64,000 bases of DNA from the NCBI GenBank assembly GCA_963706535.1, contig CAVPMU010000012.1, positions 62,001 to 126,000 of the forward strand. The letters are read 5' to 3'. A program made the translations under genes and the position numbers. The DNA is from RPQJ01 sp963706535. Its GTDB lineage: Bacteria; Pseudomonadota; Gammaproteobacteria; Steroidobacterales; Steroidobacteraceae. This document shows, in pieces, positions 1-9,147 of this stretch. The notes under the pieces are model-generated. The model was not told the origin of the DNA, did not search any database, and was given only the letters and a program-made list of their open reading frames with translations. Numbering within the stretch: position 1 is the stretch's first letter; each line of letters starts with the position of its first letter.

Positions 1-25
1 GTCCCCCTGTCTTCTCGTGGCCAGG

Positions 26-517
26 TCAGGCCAATCGCGCCATCAGGAGTGCATCGTAGTACACGCCGTCGACGAGCAAGTAGCGCCGCAACTGGCCCTC
101 GGTCTCGAAGCCGCTCCGACGGTACAGCGCGATGGCGGCAAGGTTGTCGGTCCGCACCGTGAGCTCGATACGGGTGAGGCCCCGGGCGAGGGCGGTTTCG
201 AGCGTGGTCGCGATCAACCGGCCGCCGATACCGCGCCCGCGGTGACTCGCCGCCACACCCATCCCGAGTACTCCGCTGTGGGAAGTCGTCGGCCGCAATT
301 TGCGGATGACGTTGCACCAGCCGACCACCCGCCCATCGTCCTGCGCGACGAACGCCGGGGCGCCGCTGCGCAGGTTGTTGAGTACGAAGCGGCGGACTTC
401 GGCCAGCGGCGGGGCCTCGAGGAAAGCGATGTAGCGCCGTTCACGCGCGACGCCATCCAGCACGTCCCGAAAACCGGCGATGTGGCGCCGCTCGATGGGG
501 ACGATCTCGACGGTCAT
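26..517 (-). CDS. GNAT family N-acetyltransferase
   Basis: This 163-residue protein is a single GNAT domain that would move an acetyl group from acetyl-CoA to an amine on a protein or small molecule. The acetyl-CoA pyrophosphate loop RGRGIG is at residues 93-98, followed by the usual amphipathic helix, and the C-terminal motif AALYRRSGF-like segment (AIALYRRSGFE) is typical of the RimI/YhhY-type group. The ATG at 517 is 62 bp from the divergent exonuclease gene. The substrate cannot be told from sequence; the family call is secure, the role is not. Confidence 0.85.
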   Translation of the reverse strand: MTVEIVPIERRHIAGFRDVLDGVARERRYIAFLEAPPLAEVRRFVLNNLRSGAPAFVAQDDGRVVGWCNVIRKLRPTTSHSGVLGMGVAASHRGRGIGGRLIATTLETALARGLTRIELTVRTDNLAAIALYRRSGFETEGQLRRYLLVDGVYYDALLMARLA

Positions 518-579
518 GGACTGCTGCCGCCTCCCGGTGCCGGCCGCGGGCCTGTTCCCGCGGTCCCGTCTCGCTCAGA

Positions 580-1479
580 ATGCCGCCCGTGCTCTACCTT
601 GTCGATGCCAGCGTCTTCATCTTCCGCGCCTATTACTCGGTGCCGGTCGAGATCGCCGACCCGGACGGCAACCCGGTCAATGCGGTGCACGGTTTCGCGC
701 GCTTCCTCGGCGACCTGCTCGAGCGCCTGTCGCCGCAGCACATCGCCGTCGCCTTCGACGAGAGCCTCGAGCAGTCCTACCGCAACGAGATCTACCCCGC
801 CTACAAGGCCAATCGCGAGCCGGCCCCGGCGGAATTGAAGCGCCAGTTCGGCCTGTGCCGCGAGCTGGTGCGGGCGCTGGGCGTCGCCGAGTTCGGCAGC
901 TCGCGCTACGAGGCGGACGACATCATCGGGACGCTCACGACGCGGGCGCGCGCCACGGGCATGCCGGTGACCATCGCCAGCCGCGACAAGGACCTGACTC
1001 AGCTGGTCGGCGCCGAGGATACCTACTGGGACGCGGTGGCCGACGTCCGCTACCGGTATGGCGACATCGAGGAGCGTTTCGGGGTCATCCCGGAGCGCAT
1101 GGCGGATTTCCTGGCGCTGATGGGCGATGCGGTGGATAACGTGCCGGGCGTGCCGGGTGTCGGGCGCAAGACGGCCGCGACCCTGCTGAAGCACTTCGAC
1201 ACGCTGCCGGGCGTGTTCGAGAATCTCGCCGCCATCCCGAAGCTCAAGTTCCGTGGCGCCGCGTTCGTGGCGGAGAGCCTGCGCGAGCATCGCGAGGAGG
1301 CGTTCCTGTCGCGCCAGCTGACCGGCATCGCGTGCGACATGCCGCTCGCGGCCGAGATCGTGGACCTGCGTCGCCGCGCGCCCGACCTCGGCGCGATCGA
1401 TGCGTTCTGCGACTCGGTCGGGTTCGGGCGCATCCTCCGCGAGCAGGCCCGCCGGGTTGCCGTGCGGTGTCGGGACTGA
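580..1479 (+). CDS. 5'-3' exonuclease (Pol I N-terminal/Xni type)
   Basis: The 299-residue protein matches the stand-alone 5'-3' exonuclease domain found at the N-terminus of DNA polymerase I. It starts with the metal-binding segment LYLVDASVFIFRAYY (Asp9), has the acidic cluster YEADDIIG near residue 110, and a helix-3-turn-helix DNA-binding stretch (VPGVPGVGRKTAATLL) near residues 190-205. No polymerase domain follows. It probably trims 5' flaps or RNA primers as a backup to Pol I. The stop overlaps the GTG start of the next gene, so the two are likely cotranscribed. It is a little longer than E. coli Xni, so the orthology is left open. Confidence 0.88.
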   Translation: MPPVLYLVDASVFIFRAYYSVPVEIADPDGNPVNAVHGFARFLGDLLERLSPQHIAVAFDESLEQSYRNEIYPAYKANREPAPAELKRQFGLCRELVRALGVAEFGSSRYEADDIIGTLTTRARATGMPVTIASRDKDLTQLVGAEDTYWDAVADVRYRYGDIEERFGVIPERMADFLALMGDAVDNVPGVPGVGRKTAATLLKHFDTLPGVFENLAAIPKLKFRGAAFVAESLREHREEAFLSRQLTGIACDMPLAAEIVDLRRRAPDLGAIDAFCDSVGFGRILREQARRVAVRCRD

Positions 1480-2357
1480 CCTCGAAGTCGGCGCACCTGC
1501 CCGCCGCGCTCGGCAAAGCGACGGGACTGCGTTTTCACGACTTTCCGTCGGCGAAGGCCGCGGGCGGCTGCATCAACGAGTGCCTGCGCTGGGAGACCAG
1601 CGACGGGCCGGCCTTCGTGAAGCAGGGACCCGTCGCGCGGCTCGCGATGTTCGAGGCCGAGGCGGAGGGCCTGCGTGAGCTCGAGGCTGCGCAGGCCATT
1701 CGAGTGCCGCGCGTGCTTGGCGTAGGGGCCACGGCCGACATCGCATTCCTGGCGCTCGAGTGGATGGATTTCGGCGCGGGTTCGGCGCGCAGCGAGGCCC
1801 TGCTCGGCGGACGGCTCGCGGCCCAGCACCGGGTGACGCGGCCGCGCTTCGGCTGGCATCGGGACAACACGATCGGCAGCACGCCGCAGCCGAACGACTG
1901 GGACGCCAACTGGCCTCGCTTCTACATCGAGCGCCGCCTGCGGTTCCAGCTCGAACTGGCCGAACGCAACGGCCATGGCGGCCGGCTCACCGAACGTGGC
2001 TACAGGCTTTGCGAGGCGGTGCCGACGTACTTTCCAGGTTACGAGCCCGTGCCGTCACTGCTGCACGGCGACCTGTGGGGTGGAAATCACGCAGCCACCC
2101 ATTCAGGCGAACCCGTGGTCTTCGACCCGGCCGTGTATTTCGGCGACCGCGAGGCCGACCTCGCCATGACGCGACTGTTCGGAGGATTCGGGCCGGATTT
2201 CTACGCTGCCTACCAGGCGTCGTGGCCGCTGGATCCGGGTGCCGACCGGCGCCGCGACCTCTACAACCTCTACCACGTGCTGAACCACCTCAACCTGTTC
2301 GGCGGCGGCTATCGGGTGCAGGCCCAGGGGATGATCGACCGGCTGGTCGCGGGCTGA
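1467..2357 (+). CDS. fructosamine kinase family protein
   Basis: This 296-residue protein belongs to the fructosamine-kinase/APH kinase family, which phosphorylates ketoamine adducts on glycated proteins or free amines and so starts deglycation. The catalytic loop LLHGDLWGGNH is near residue 200 and the Mg-binding segment VVFDPAVYFGDREADLAM follows. The N-terminal nucleotide-loop part with FVKQG fits the family. I chose the GTG at 1467, which overlaps the end of the exonuclease gene by 13 bp; the longer upstream frame is only the shadow of that gene. The length is normal. The substrate is inferred from family, as for E. coli YniA. Confidence 0.88.
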   Translation: MSGLTSKSAHLPAALGKATGLRFHDFPSAKAAGGCINECLRWETSDGPAFVKQGPVARLAMFEAEAEGLRELEAAQAIRVPRVLGVGATADIAFLALEWMDFGAGSARSEALLGGRLAAQHRVTRPRFGWHRDNTIGSTPQPNDWDANWPRFYIERRLRFQLELAERNGHGGRLTERGYRLCEAVPTYFPGYEPVPSLLHGDLWGGNHAATHSGEPVVFDPAVYFGDREADLAMTRLFGGFGPDFYAAYQASWPLDPGADRRRDLYNLYHVLNHLNLFGGGYRVQAQGMIDRLVAG

Positions 2358-2378
2358 GCCGAAGCCGGCGGATCGTCG

Positions 2379-3080
2379 TCAGCGCGGCACCCTGACCGTC
2401 CCGGTCACTCCCGAGATGCGCACGGTGCCACTCGAATCGGCGAGTACCTCGACATTCCTTTCGACCGTCGTGATCACGATGTCGCCCGAGGAGTCGTTCT
2501 CGATCCGCACGCTGCCCGACACCCGCTCGATCTCGATGTCGCCGGAGCTGTCGGACGGGATCAGCACGTCCCGCGCGCCCAGCACCACGATGTCCCCGGA
2601 ACTGTCGGTAACCTTGACGAGGCCCGCGGCATTTTCAATACGGATGTCGCCCGAGCTGTCGTTGATCTCGACGTCCGCCGGCAGGTCCCGAGCGAGAAGG
2701 TCTCCCGAGCTATCGGTGATGCGCGTGACACGCACCTTCGTGATCGTCGTGTCGCCGCTGGTGTCGGTGACCTCGACCGGAAGCCCCGCGGGCACCTGCA
2801 CGAACACCTGCACGACATTGCCCTTGCGACGGGCGTGGACCTGCGTCTCGGCGAGGTATTCTTCCCGGGATGCACAGGCCTTGCCGCGCGCGAGCAGGCG
2901 CGCGCCCGGCGCCGGGCGCACGTCGAGATCCCCGCCCCGGGCCACGATCTCGACGTGCTCGGCTCCTGCCGTATCGATGCTGGCCTGCCGCTCGGCAGTG
3001 AACTTGCAGTTCACGTCCCAGGCGGCTGCTGGCGACGCGCAGAGGGCGAGGAGGACAGGTGCGAGGTGGCCAGTGCGCAT
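2379..3080 (-). CDS. secreted SSGD-repeat (DUF4097-like) protein
   Basis: About 233 residues with an N-terminal signal peptide (MRTGHLAPVLLALCASPAAA). From about residue 95 to the end it consists of at least seven repeats of roughly 19-21 residues, each carrying (T/S)SG(D/T) followed by a short alternating hydrophobic strand, for example INDSSGDIRIENAAG. This is the pattern of DUF4097-type adhesin proteins, which form a right-handed beta-helix-like solenoid. A periplasmic or surface location is likely. An alternative ATG lies three codons upstream at 3089; neither start has a good ribosome site. It converges with the fructosamine kinase. No enzymatic role is visible. Confidence 0.7.
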   Translation of the reverse strand: MRTGHLAPVLLALCASPAAAWDVNCKFTAERQASIDTAGAEHVEIVARGGDLDVRPAPGARLLARGKACASREEYLAETQVHARRKGNVVQVFVQVPAGLPVEVTDTSGDTTITKVRVTRITDSSGDLLARDLPADVEINDSSGDIRIENAAGLVKVTDSSGDIVVLGARDVLIPSDSSGDIEIERVSGSVRIENDSSGDIVITTVERNVEVLADSSGTVRISGVTGTVRVPR

Positions 3081-3089
3081 CGGCGACAT

Positions 3090-3461
3090 CCAGGCGTCCA
3101 GGGGAGATGACGGTTGGATGCAGCGGAGGAGCAAAGGGTTGCATGCGAGTGCCGGACGGCCGGAAAGGTGCCGGGGCAGGGCGGGGGTCCCCACCCCGGC
3201 ATAGGATGCCCGCATGGAGGGCTTAGCGCATCCGTCCCTGCTGCCGTCTGTCGGCTGATGCTGCCTCGCTTGCGGTCCGAGGCGGTACTGGGGGTCCGCC
3301 ACCTCGACGCGTGCCAGATTGCCGGCCAAAACCGGTGCGCAGATGACGTTTTCGTGAATTTCCCTTTGCATCTCGTCACTGCCTCGGGAGATGCTCGCCG
3401 CATGTGCTTGATTTAAGGGGAGCGTGCCGGGGCGGGCGAGCCGCACCGGTGCAGCCGAAGA
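3090..3461. other. intergenic region between divergent genes
   Basis: These 372 bases hold the 5' regions of the minus-strand SSGD-repeat gene and the plus-strand putP. A GC-rich inverted repeat (GCCGGGG near 3170 and CCCCGGC near 3195) lies inside. The stretch from 3390 to 3420 before putP is relatively AT-rich, as a promoter would be. No convincing open reading frame or RNA was seen. Confidence 0.4.
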
Positions 3462-4898
3462 ATGATCAATACGCCCGTCATCGTCGGGACCATCGTCGTC
3501 TACATGGGCATCTGCCTGGTGCTCGGATTCATCGCCTACCGCCGCACGACCAGCCTGGCGGATTTCATCCTCGGCGGGCGTTCGCTCGGCAGCTGGGTGA
3601 CGGCGTTGAGCGCGCAGGCATCCGACATGAGTGGCTGGCTGCTGATGGGTCTGCCCGGCCTCGCTCATGCCGCCGGCTTCAATTCCGTGTGGCTCGTGCT
3701 CGGGCTCGTCGTCGGCACCTACCTCAACTGGAGGTTCGTCGCCGCGCGGCTGCGCACGCGCACCGAGCAACTCGGCAACTCGCTCACGATGCCGGACTAT
3801 TTCGAGCGCCGCTTCGGCGACACGACGCGCGTGCTCAGGACGCTCACCGCGCTCTTCATCCTGGTGTTCTTCACCTTCTACACCAGCTCGGGATTCGTCG
3901 CGACCGGGCGCCTGTTCGAGTCGCTGTTCGGCATGCAATACCAGGACGCGATGTTCTGGGGCAGCGTCGTGATGCTCGCCTACACGTTCTTCGGCGGATT
4001 CCTCGCGGTGAGCTGGTCCGACGTGCTGCAGGGCACGCTGATGTTCTTCGCGCTGATCATGGTCGCCGTGATGGGCGTGGCGATGGCGGGCGGGCTCGAC
4101 GGCATGGTCGCGTCGCTCGAGGCGCGCGACCCGGCGTTGCTCGATCCGTTCGTCGGCGAGGGCGGCCAGGCGATCGGCGCCATCGGCATCGTGTCGCTGC
4201 TGGCATGGGGCCTCGGCTACCCGGGACAGCCGCACATCCTCGCGCGCTTCATGGCGATCCGCTCCGCGGACGAGATGCCCACGGCGCGGCGGGTGGCCAT
4301 GGGCTGGGTCGTCGTGGTGCTCGCCGCGGCGATCGTCGTGGGGATGGCCGGCATCCTGGTGCTCGACCCGCCGCTCACCGGTGCGGACAGCGAGAAGGTC
4401 TTCATAGTGATGTCCACCACCTACCTGCACCCGGTGCTGGCCGGCATCTGCATGGCCGGCATCCTCGCCGCGATCATGAGCACGGCGTCGGCGCAGCTGC
4501 TGGTGGCATCGTCGGCCTTCGCCCAGGATTTCTACAAGGGACTGTTCCGGCGCGATCCCGGTCGAGCGGAGCTGCTGTGGGTCGGGCGCGGCGCCGTGCT
4601 CGGCATCGCGTTCCTTGCCTACCTGCTCGCGCTCGACCCGGACAACAAGGTGCTCGACCTCGTCGCGTGGGCCTGGGCCGGGTTCGGCGCGGCGTTCGGT
4701 CCCGCGATCGTGCTGTCGCTCTACTGGGAACGCATGACCCGCAATGGCGCGCTGGCCGGTATCGTCGTGGGCGGTCTCACCGTGATCCTGTGGAAGCAGG
4801 GCAGCGGCGGGATCTTCGAGGTCTACGAGATGGTGCCGGGCGTGGTGCTCGGCACGCTCTCGATCTGGCTGGTCTCGCGCTTCAGAGCTTCGCCATGA
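3462..4898 (+). CDS. putP: sodium/proline symporter
   Basis: A 478-residue multi-pass membrane protein of the sodium:solute symporter family, importing L-proline with Na+. The diagnostic PutP stretch ASDMSGWLLMGLPG is near residues 52-65 and is followed by a block (YLNWRFVAARLRTRTEQ) very like E. coli PutP. About twelve or thirteen hydrophobic helices are visible. Its 3' end overlaps the 3' end of the converging patD by 17 bp. No putA is nearby, so its proline role rests on similarity; a related Na+ solute is possible. Confidence 0.88.
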   Translation: MINTPVIVGTIVVYMGICLVLGFIAYRRTTSLADFILGGRSLGSWVTALSAQASDMSGWLLMGLPGLAHAAGFNSVWLVLGLVVGTYLNWRFVAARLRTRTEQLGNSLTMPDYFERRFGDTTRVLRTLTALFILVFFTFYTSSGFVATGRLFESLFGMQYQDAMFWGSVVMLAYTFFGGFLAVSWSDVLQGTLMFFALIMVAVMGVAMAGGLDGMVASLEARDPALLDPFVGEGGQAIGAIGIVSLLAWGLGYPGQPHILARFMAIRSADEMPTARRVAMGWVVVVLAAAIVVGMAGILVLDPPLTGADSEKVFIVMSTTYLHPVLAGICMAGILAAIMSTASAQLLVASSAFAQDFYKGLFRRDPGRAELLWVGRGAVLGIAFLAYLLALDPDNKVLDLVAWAWAGFGAAFGPAIVLSLYWERMTRNGALAGIVVGGLTVILWKQGSGGIFEVYEMVPGVVLGTLSIWLVSRFRASP

Positions 4899-6306
4899 CG
4901 TGCCGCACCACGGTGTAGTCCTCGAGCGCGTACATCGAGAGATCCTTGCCGTAGCCCGAGCGCTTCAGGCCGCCGTGCGGCATCTCGCTCACCAGCATGA
5001 AGTGCGTGTTGATCCAGGTGCAGCCGTACTGCAGGCGCGAGGCCACCTGCAGGCCACGTCCGACGTCCTGCGTCCACACGGAGGAGGCGAGGCCGTAGTC
5101 CGAATCGTTGGCCCAGGCGATGGCCTGCTCGGTGTCCTTGAAGCGCGTCACCGACACCACCGGGCCGAACACCTCGCGGCGCACGATCTCGTCCGACTGC
5201 CGGGCGCCTGCGACGACCGTGGGCTGGTAGAAGAAGCCGCCGCCTTCCCCCGCCTTGCCGCCGGCGGTCACCTCGATGTGCTTCTCCCTGCGTGCGCGCG
5301 CGACGAATCCCGCCACGCGATCACGCTGCTCGGCGCTGATCAGCGGCCCCATCTCCACGCCGCTCGCCGTCTGCAAGCCCATCTTGATGCCGCTGACGGC
5401 GGCGGAGAGGTCCGCGACCAGCCGGTCGTAGACTTTCGCGCCCGCGTAGAGCCGGCACGCCGCCGTGCAGTCCTGCCCGGCGTTGTAGTAGCCGAAGGTC
5501 CTCACGCCGGAGACCACGGACTCGATGTCCGCATCGTCGAACACGATGACCGGCGCCTTGCCGCCGAGTTCGAGGTGTGTGCGCTTGATGCCGTCGGAGG
5601 CCTGGCCGAGGATCTTCGCGCCCGTGGCCACGTCGCCGGTGAGCGAGATCATGCGCACCTTCGGGTGCTTCGTGAGTGGCGCGCCCACCGAGGCGCCGCG
5701 TCCGCACACGACGTTCACCACGCCCGCAGGGAAGATCTCCGCCAGCAGCTCGGCCAGCCGCAGCGCGGTGAGCGGCGTCTGCTCCGAGGGCTTGAGCACG
5801 CAGGTGTTGCCTGCGGCGAGCGCGGGACCGAGCTTCCACGCCGCCATCATCAGCGGGTAGTTCCACGGCGCGATGGACGCGACCACGCCGACCGGGTCAC
5901 GGCGGATCATGCTGGTGTAGCCGGCGAGGTACTCGCCCGCGACCGCGCCCGTCATGGTGCGACAGGCGCCCGCGAAGAAGCGGAACACGTCCGCGATCGC
6001 CGGGATCTCGTCGTTCAGCGCCGCGGACAGCGGTTTGCCGCAGTTCTGCGACTCGAGCTTGGCGAACGCAGCGCCATCGGCCTCGATGCGATCGGCGAGC
6101 CGGAGCAGCAGGGTCGCGCGATCCTTCGGCGGCGTGCGCGACCAGCCGTCGAACGCAGCGTCCGCCGCACTCACCGCGGCGTTGATCTGCGCGCGCGAGG
6201 CCTCCGGGACCTTCGCCAGCACCTTGCCCGTCGCCGGGTTCAGCACTTCCTCGACCTTGCCCTCGCCCGCGACGAGCTTGCCGTTGATGAGCAGTTTGGT
6301 TTGCAT
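4882..6306 (-). CDS. patD: gamma-aminobutyraldehyde dehydrogenase
   Basis: At 474 residues, exactly the length of E. coli PatD (YdcW), this NAD-dependent aldehyde dehydrogenase converts 4-aminobutanal from putrescine into GABA. The catalytic cysteine is Cys280 in GQDCTAACR, with the general base in LELGGKAP. Long stretches such as NDEIPAIADVFRFFAGA and YGCTWINTHFMLVSEMPHGG are close to the E. coli enzyme. It is the last gene of a minus-strand operon behind four polyamine ABC transporter genes in the order ydcS-T-U-V-patD, as in E. coli. That context and the sequence make the PatD call strong among aldehyde dehydrogenases. Confidence 0.93.
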   Translation of the reverse strand: MQTKLLINGKLVAGEGKVEEVLNPATGKVLAKVPEASRAQINAAVSAADAAFDGWSRTPPKDRATLLLRLADRIEADGAAFAKLESQNCGKPLSAALNDEIPAIADVFRFFAGACRTMTGAVAGEYLAGYTSMIRRDPVGVVASIAPWNYPLMMAAWKLGPALAAGNTCVLKPSEQTPLTALRLAELLAEIFPAGVVNVVCGRGASVGAPLTKHPKVRMISLTGDVATGAKILGQASDGIKRTHLELGGKAPVIVFDDADIESVVSGVRTFGYYNAGQDCTAACRLYAGAKVYDRLVADLSAAVSGIKMGLQTASGVEMGPLISAEQRDRVAGFVARARREKHIEVTAGGKAGEGGGFFYQPTVVAGARQSDEIVRREVFGPVVSVTRFKDTEQAIAWANDSDYGLASSVWTQDVGRGLQVASRLQYGCTWINTHFMLVSEMPHGGLKRSGYGKDLSMYALEDYTVVRHVMAKL

Positions 6307-6346
6307 GACAGGTACCGGGTTTGAGTTGTTGCAGTCGTTGCGGACG

Positions 6347-7162
6347 TCAGGCCCCGGGCCCGCTCTCGTCCGGCTTGGTCAGATAGTACGCCAGCAGGAT
6401 CGGCACCAGCGTCACCAGGATGACGATCACCGCGACGACGTTGGTGATGGGCCGCTCGCGCGGTCGGAACAGCTCGCTGTAGAACCAGATGGGCAAGGTC
6501 TTCTGGTGCCCGGCGGTGAACAGCGTCACGATGATTTCGTCGAACGAGAGCGCGAAGGCCAGCATGCCGCCCGCCAGCAGCGCAGTGGCGATCTGCGGCA
6601 GCAGCACGTGGCGGAAGGTCTGCAGCCCGTCGGCACCGAGGTCCATCGAGGCCTCGACCCAGCTCGGCGGGATGCGCCTCAGGCGTGCGATCACGTTGTT
6701 GTAGACGATCACGAGGCAGAAGGTCGCGTGACCGGCGACGATGGTCCAGAAGCTCGGGTCCATGCCGATGGCGCGGATCCCGGCCAGCAGCGCAAGTCCG
6801 GTGATGATGCCGGGCAGTGCGATCGGCAGAACGAAGAGCAGCGTGATCGATTCCTTGCCGGGGAACGGTCGCCGCGCCATCGCGAAGGCCGCCAGCGTCC
6901 CGAGCACGAGCGCGATGGCGGTGGCCACGCACGCCACCAGCAGCGAGAGGCGCATCGCGGCCCAGATGTCGTCGCGTGCAAAGGCGACCTCGAACCAGTG
7001 CAGCGTGAGGCCAGGCGGCGGGAACTGGTAGGTGCGGTCCTCGGTCGTGAACGCGTAGAGCACGATCACCCACACCGGCGCGTGCAGGAACACCAGCCCC
7101 GCCCCGGCCGCGAGCTTCTGGCCGAGCGAGGCGCGGTTCCAGTCCTTGCGCCTAGAGCGCAT
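6347..7162 (-). CDS. ydcV: polyamine ABC transporter permease (PotC/YdcV type)
   Basis: A 271-residue inner-membrane permease with about six helices and a binding-protein-dependent transport loop (EASMDLGADGLQTFRHVLLPQI) that contacts the ATPase. It is the second permease of the putrescine/spermidine-type importer here. Its ATG overlaps the 3' end of ydcU by 11 bp, and patD begins 40 bp downstream, so all are one transcript. Assigned to YdcV by gene order and family. Confidence 0.9.
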   Translation of the reverse strand: MRSRRKDWNRASLGQKLAAGAGLVFLHAPVWVIVLYAFTTEDRTYQFPPPGLTLHWFEVAFARDDIWAAMRLSLLVACVATAIALVLGTLAAFAMARRPFPGKESITLLFVLPIALPGIITGLALLAGIRAIGMDPSFWTIVAGHATFCLVIVYNNVIARLRRIPPSWVEASMDLGADGLQTFRHVLLPQIATALLAGGMLAFALSFDEIIVTLFTAGHQKTLPIWFYSELFRPRERPITNVVAVIVILVTLVPILLAYYLTKPDESGPGA

Positions 7163-8060
7163 CGAAGGCTCCGAGCCGCCTGGCGAGGCCGAGGTACAGC
7201 GCGATCAGCACGATCGGCACCACCGAGAACGCGGCGGCGAGCGGCAGGTTCCCGGCCGTGCCCTGCTGCTGGTAGACCATCATGCCGATGAAGTAGCCGG
7301 GGGCGCCGACCACGCTCGGGATGATGTAGTCGCCGAGCGTGAGCGAAAAGGTAAACACGGACCCCGCCGCGAGGCCTGGCAGGGCGAGCGGCAGCACGAC
7401 GTTGCGGAAGGTCTGGCCCGGGCGCGCACCAAGGTCCGCGGAGGCCTGCAGCAGCGAGGCCGGCACGCGCTCGAGCGCCGCGGCGAGCGGCAGGATCATG
7501 AACGGCAGCCACATGTACACGAACACGATGAACATGCCGATGTAGGACGACGCCAGCGACGGGCCACCGATGACGGGCGCGGTGAGCAGCCCGTCGAGCG
7601 TGCCCTGGGCGCCGAGGCTCTCGAATCCCCAGGACACGATGCCCTGCTTGGCGAGGATCAGGCGCCACGCATAGACCTTCACGAGGTAGCTCGTCCACAT
7701 CGGCAGCATCACGCCGACGTAGAAGAATGCCTTCATCTTCGGGCCGGCGTAGCGGGCCATGTAGTTGGCAACCGGAAAGGCGACGACGGCCGAGGCGAGC
7801 GTGACCGCGACCGCCATCAGCACGGTGCGCACCACGATGTCGACGTTCGCGGGGTGGGTGAAGAGTTGCCGGTAGGTGGCGAACGTGAGCTCCGGCACGA
7901 CGCGCGCGGTGAACTCGTCGATCGCGTAGAAACTCTGCATCAGCAGCGTGAACAGCGAGCCGAGGTAGACCGTGCCGAGCCACAGCAGCGGCGGTAGGAG
8001 CAGCAGCGAGACGTAGAACGCGTTGCGGCCGTGGAAGAAGGTGGAGACGGGGCGCAGCAC
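7152..8060 (-). CDS. ydcU: polyamine ABC transporter permease (PotB/YdcU type)
   Basis: A 302-residue inner-membrane permease of the PotB/YdcU type. It has six hydrophobic helices and an EAA-like loop (QASADLGARPGQTFRNVVLPLA) for docking the ATPase. It starts with GTG at 8060, three bases after the ydcT stop, and overlaps ydcV by 11 bp. With YdcV it forms the transmembrane channel of the importer. Substrate specificity is inferred from the operon and the YdcS protein. Confidence 0.9.
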   Translation of the reverse strand: MLRPVSTFFHGRNAFYVSLLLLPPLLWLGTVYLGSLFTLLMQSFYAIDEFTARVVPELTFATYRQLFTHPANVDIVVRTVLMAVAVTLASAVVAFPVANYMARYAGPKMKAFFYVGVMLPMWTSYLVKVYAWRLILAKQGIVSWGFESLGAQGTLDGLLTAPVIGGPSLASSYIGMFIVFVYMWLPFMILPLAAALERVPASLLQASADLGARPGQTFRNVVLPLALPGLAAGSVFTFSLTLGDYIIPSVVGAPGYFIGMMVYQQQGTAGNLPLAAAFSVVPIVLIALYLGLARRLGAFDAL

Positions 8061-8063
8061 GGC

Positions 8064-9089
8064 TCAGTCCGCCGCTAGCGGTACCGCGTGCTCGGCCCGC
8101 CACATGAGTTGCACGCTCGCGCCCTTTGGCGGCAGGGGTGCAGTGGCCCCGGATTCCGCCCGCGCGACGGCGAGCACCGTCGCTTCGTCCACGCGCACGT
8201 GACAGTGGCTGCTCGCGCCGTGGTAGAGCACGTCCTCGAGCGTGCCGGTGCAGGTCACCGACCCGAGCGGCGCTGGCGCCCCGGACGGCAGCACCTCGAT
8301 CAGTTCCGGGCGGATCGCGAAGGACTCGCGGCGCCCGGTGATGCGCTCCGCGAGCGCGCCGGCGACGACGTTCGCGCTGCCGACGAAGCTCGCGACGAAC
8401 GCCGTGCGTGGCTTCGTGTAGAGCGCCCGCGGCACGTCGAGCTGCTCGATGCGTCCGCGGCTGAACACCGCGACGCGGTCCGCCATGCTGAGCGCCTCGC
8501 CTTGGTCGTGCGTGACGAACACGAAGGTGATAGCGAGACGCTGCTGCAGGCCCTTCAGTTCCGCCTGCATTTCCTCGCGCAGCCTGAGGTCGAGCGCGCC
8601 AAGAGGTTCGTCCAGCAGCAGCACCCTGGGCTGGTTGATGAGCGCGCGCGCCAGCGCCACGCGTTGCCGCTGCCCGCCCGAGAGCTGCGCCGGCCGGCGG
8701 TCGCCGTAGTCGGCGAGCCGCACCAGCTCGAGCATCGCGAGCGCGCGCTTGCGGCGCTCGGCGGCGCCCACGCGCCTCACGCGCAGTCCGTAGGCCACGT
8801 TCTCCGCGACCGTCATGTGCGGAAAGAGGGCGTAGTCCTGGAAGACGGTGTTGACGTTGCGGTCGTACGGCGGGACGTCGGTGACGTCCTCGCCCTCGAG
8901 CAGGATGCGACCGCTGTCGGGGCGGTCGAACCCCGCGATCAGCCGCAGGCAGGTGGTCTTGCCGGAGCCCGATGGCCCGAGCAGCGCGAAGAACTCGCCC
9001 GGCGCGATCTCGAGCGACACGCGGTCGAGCGCCACCACGGCGCCGAAGGCGCGGCTCGCCTGTTCGAGTTCGATCGCGGCGGTGGTCAT
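8064..9089 (-). CDS. ydcT: polyamine ABC transporter ATP-binding protein (PotA/YdcT type)
   Basis: The 341-residue ATPase that powers the importer. It shows Walker A GPSGSGKTT, the Q-loop region FQDYALFPHMTV, the ABC signature LSGGQRQRVALARAL, Walker B RVLLLDEPLGALD and a switch histidine in FVTHDQGEA. The C-terminal third is a TOBE/OB regulatory domain typical of PotA/MalK-type subunits. A stem-loop lies in the 58-bp gap before it, after ydcS. The family is certain; the name follows synteny with E. coli ydcSTUV. Confidence 0.92.
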   Translation of the reverse strand: MTTAAIELEQASRAFGAVVALDRVSLEIAPGEFFALLGPSGSGKTTCLRLIAGFDRPDSGRILLEGEDVTDVPPYDRNVNTVFQDYALFPHMTVAENVAYGLRVRRVGAAERRKRALAMLELVRLADYGDRRPAQLSGGQRQRVALARALINQPRVLLLDEPLGALDLRLREEMQAELKGLQQRLAITFVFVTHDQGEALSMADRVAVFSRGRIEQLDVPRALYTKPRTAFVASFVGSANVVAGALAERITGRRESFAIRPELIEVLPSGAPAPLGSVTCTGTLEDVLYHGASSHCHVRVDEATVLAVARAESGATAPLPPKGASVQLMWRAEHAVPLAAD

Positions 9090-9097
9090 GGGGCAGG

Positions 9098-9122
9098 AGC
9101 GGCGCCCGCGGGCAGCGCCGCT
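9098..9122. other. intercistronic stem-loop between ydcS and ydcT
   Basis: AGCGGCGC at 9098-9105 pairs perfectly with GCGCCGCT at 9115-9122 across a 9-base loop. It lies between the binding-protein gene and the ATPase gene. Such hairpins often protect or attenuate the mRNA so that the binding protein is made in excess. No T-run follows on the minus strand, so it is not a plain terminator. The role is inference. Confidence 0.4.
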
Positions 9123-9147
9123 CTGGTGTCGCGGGCCGTGCCGGCCG

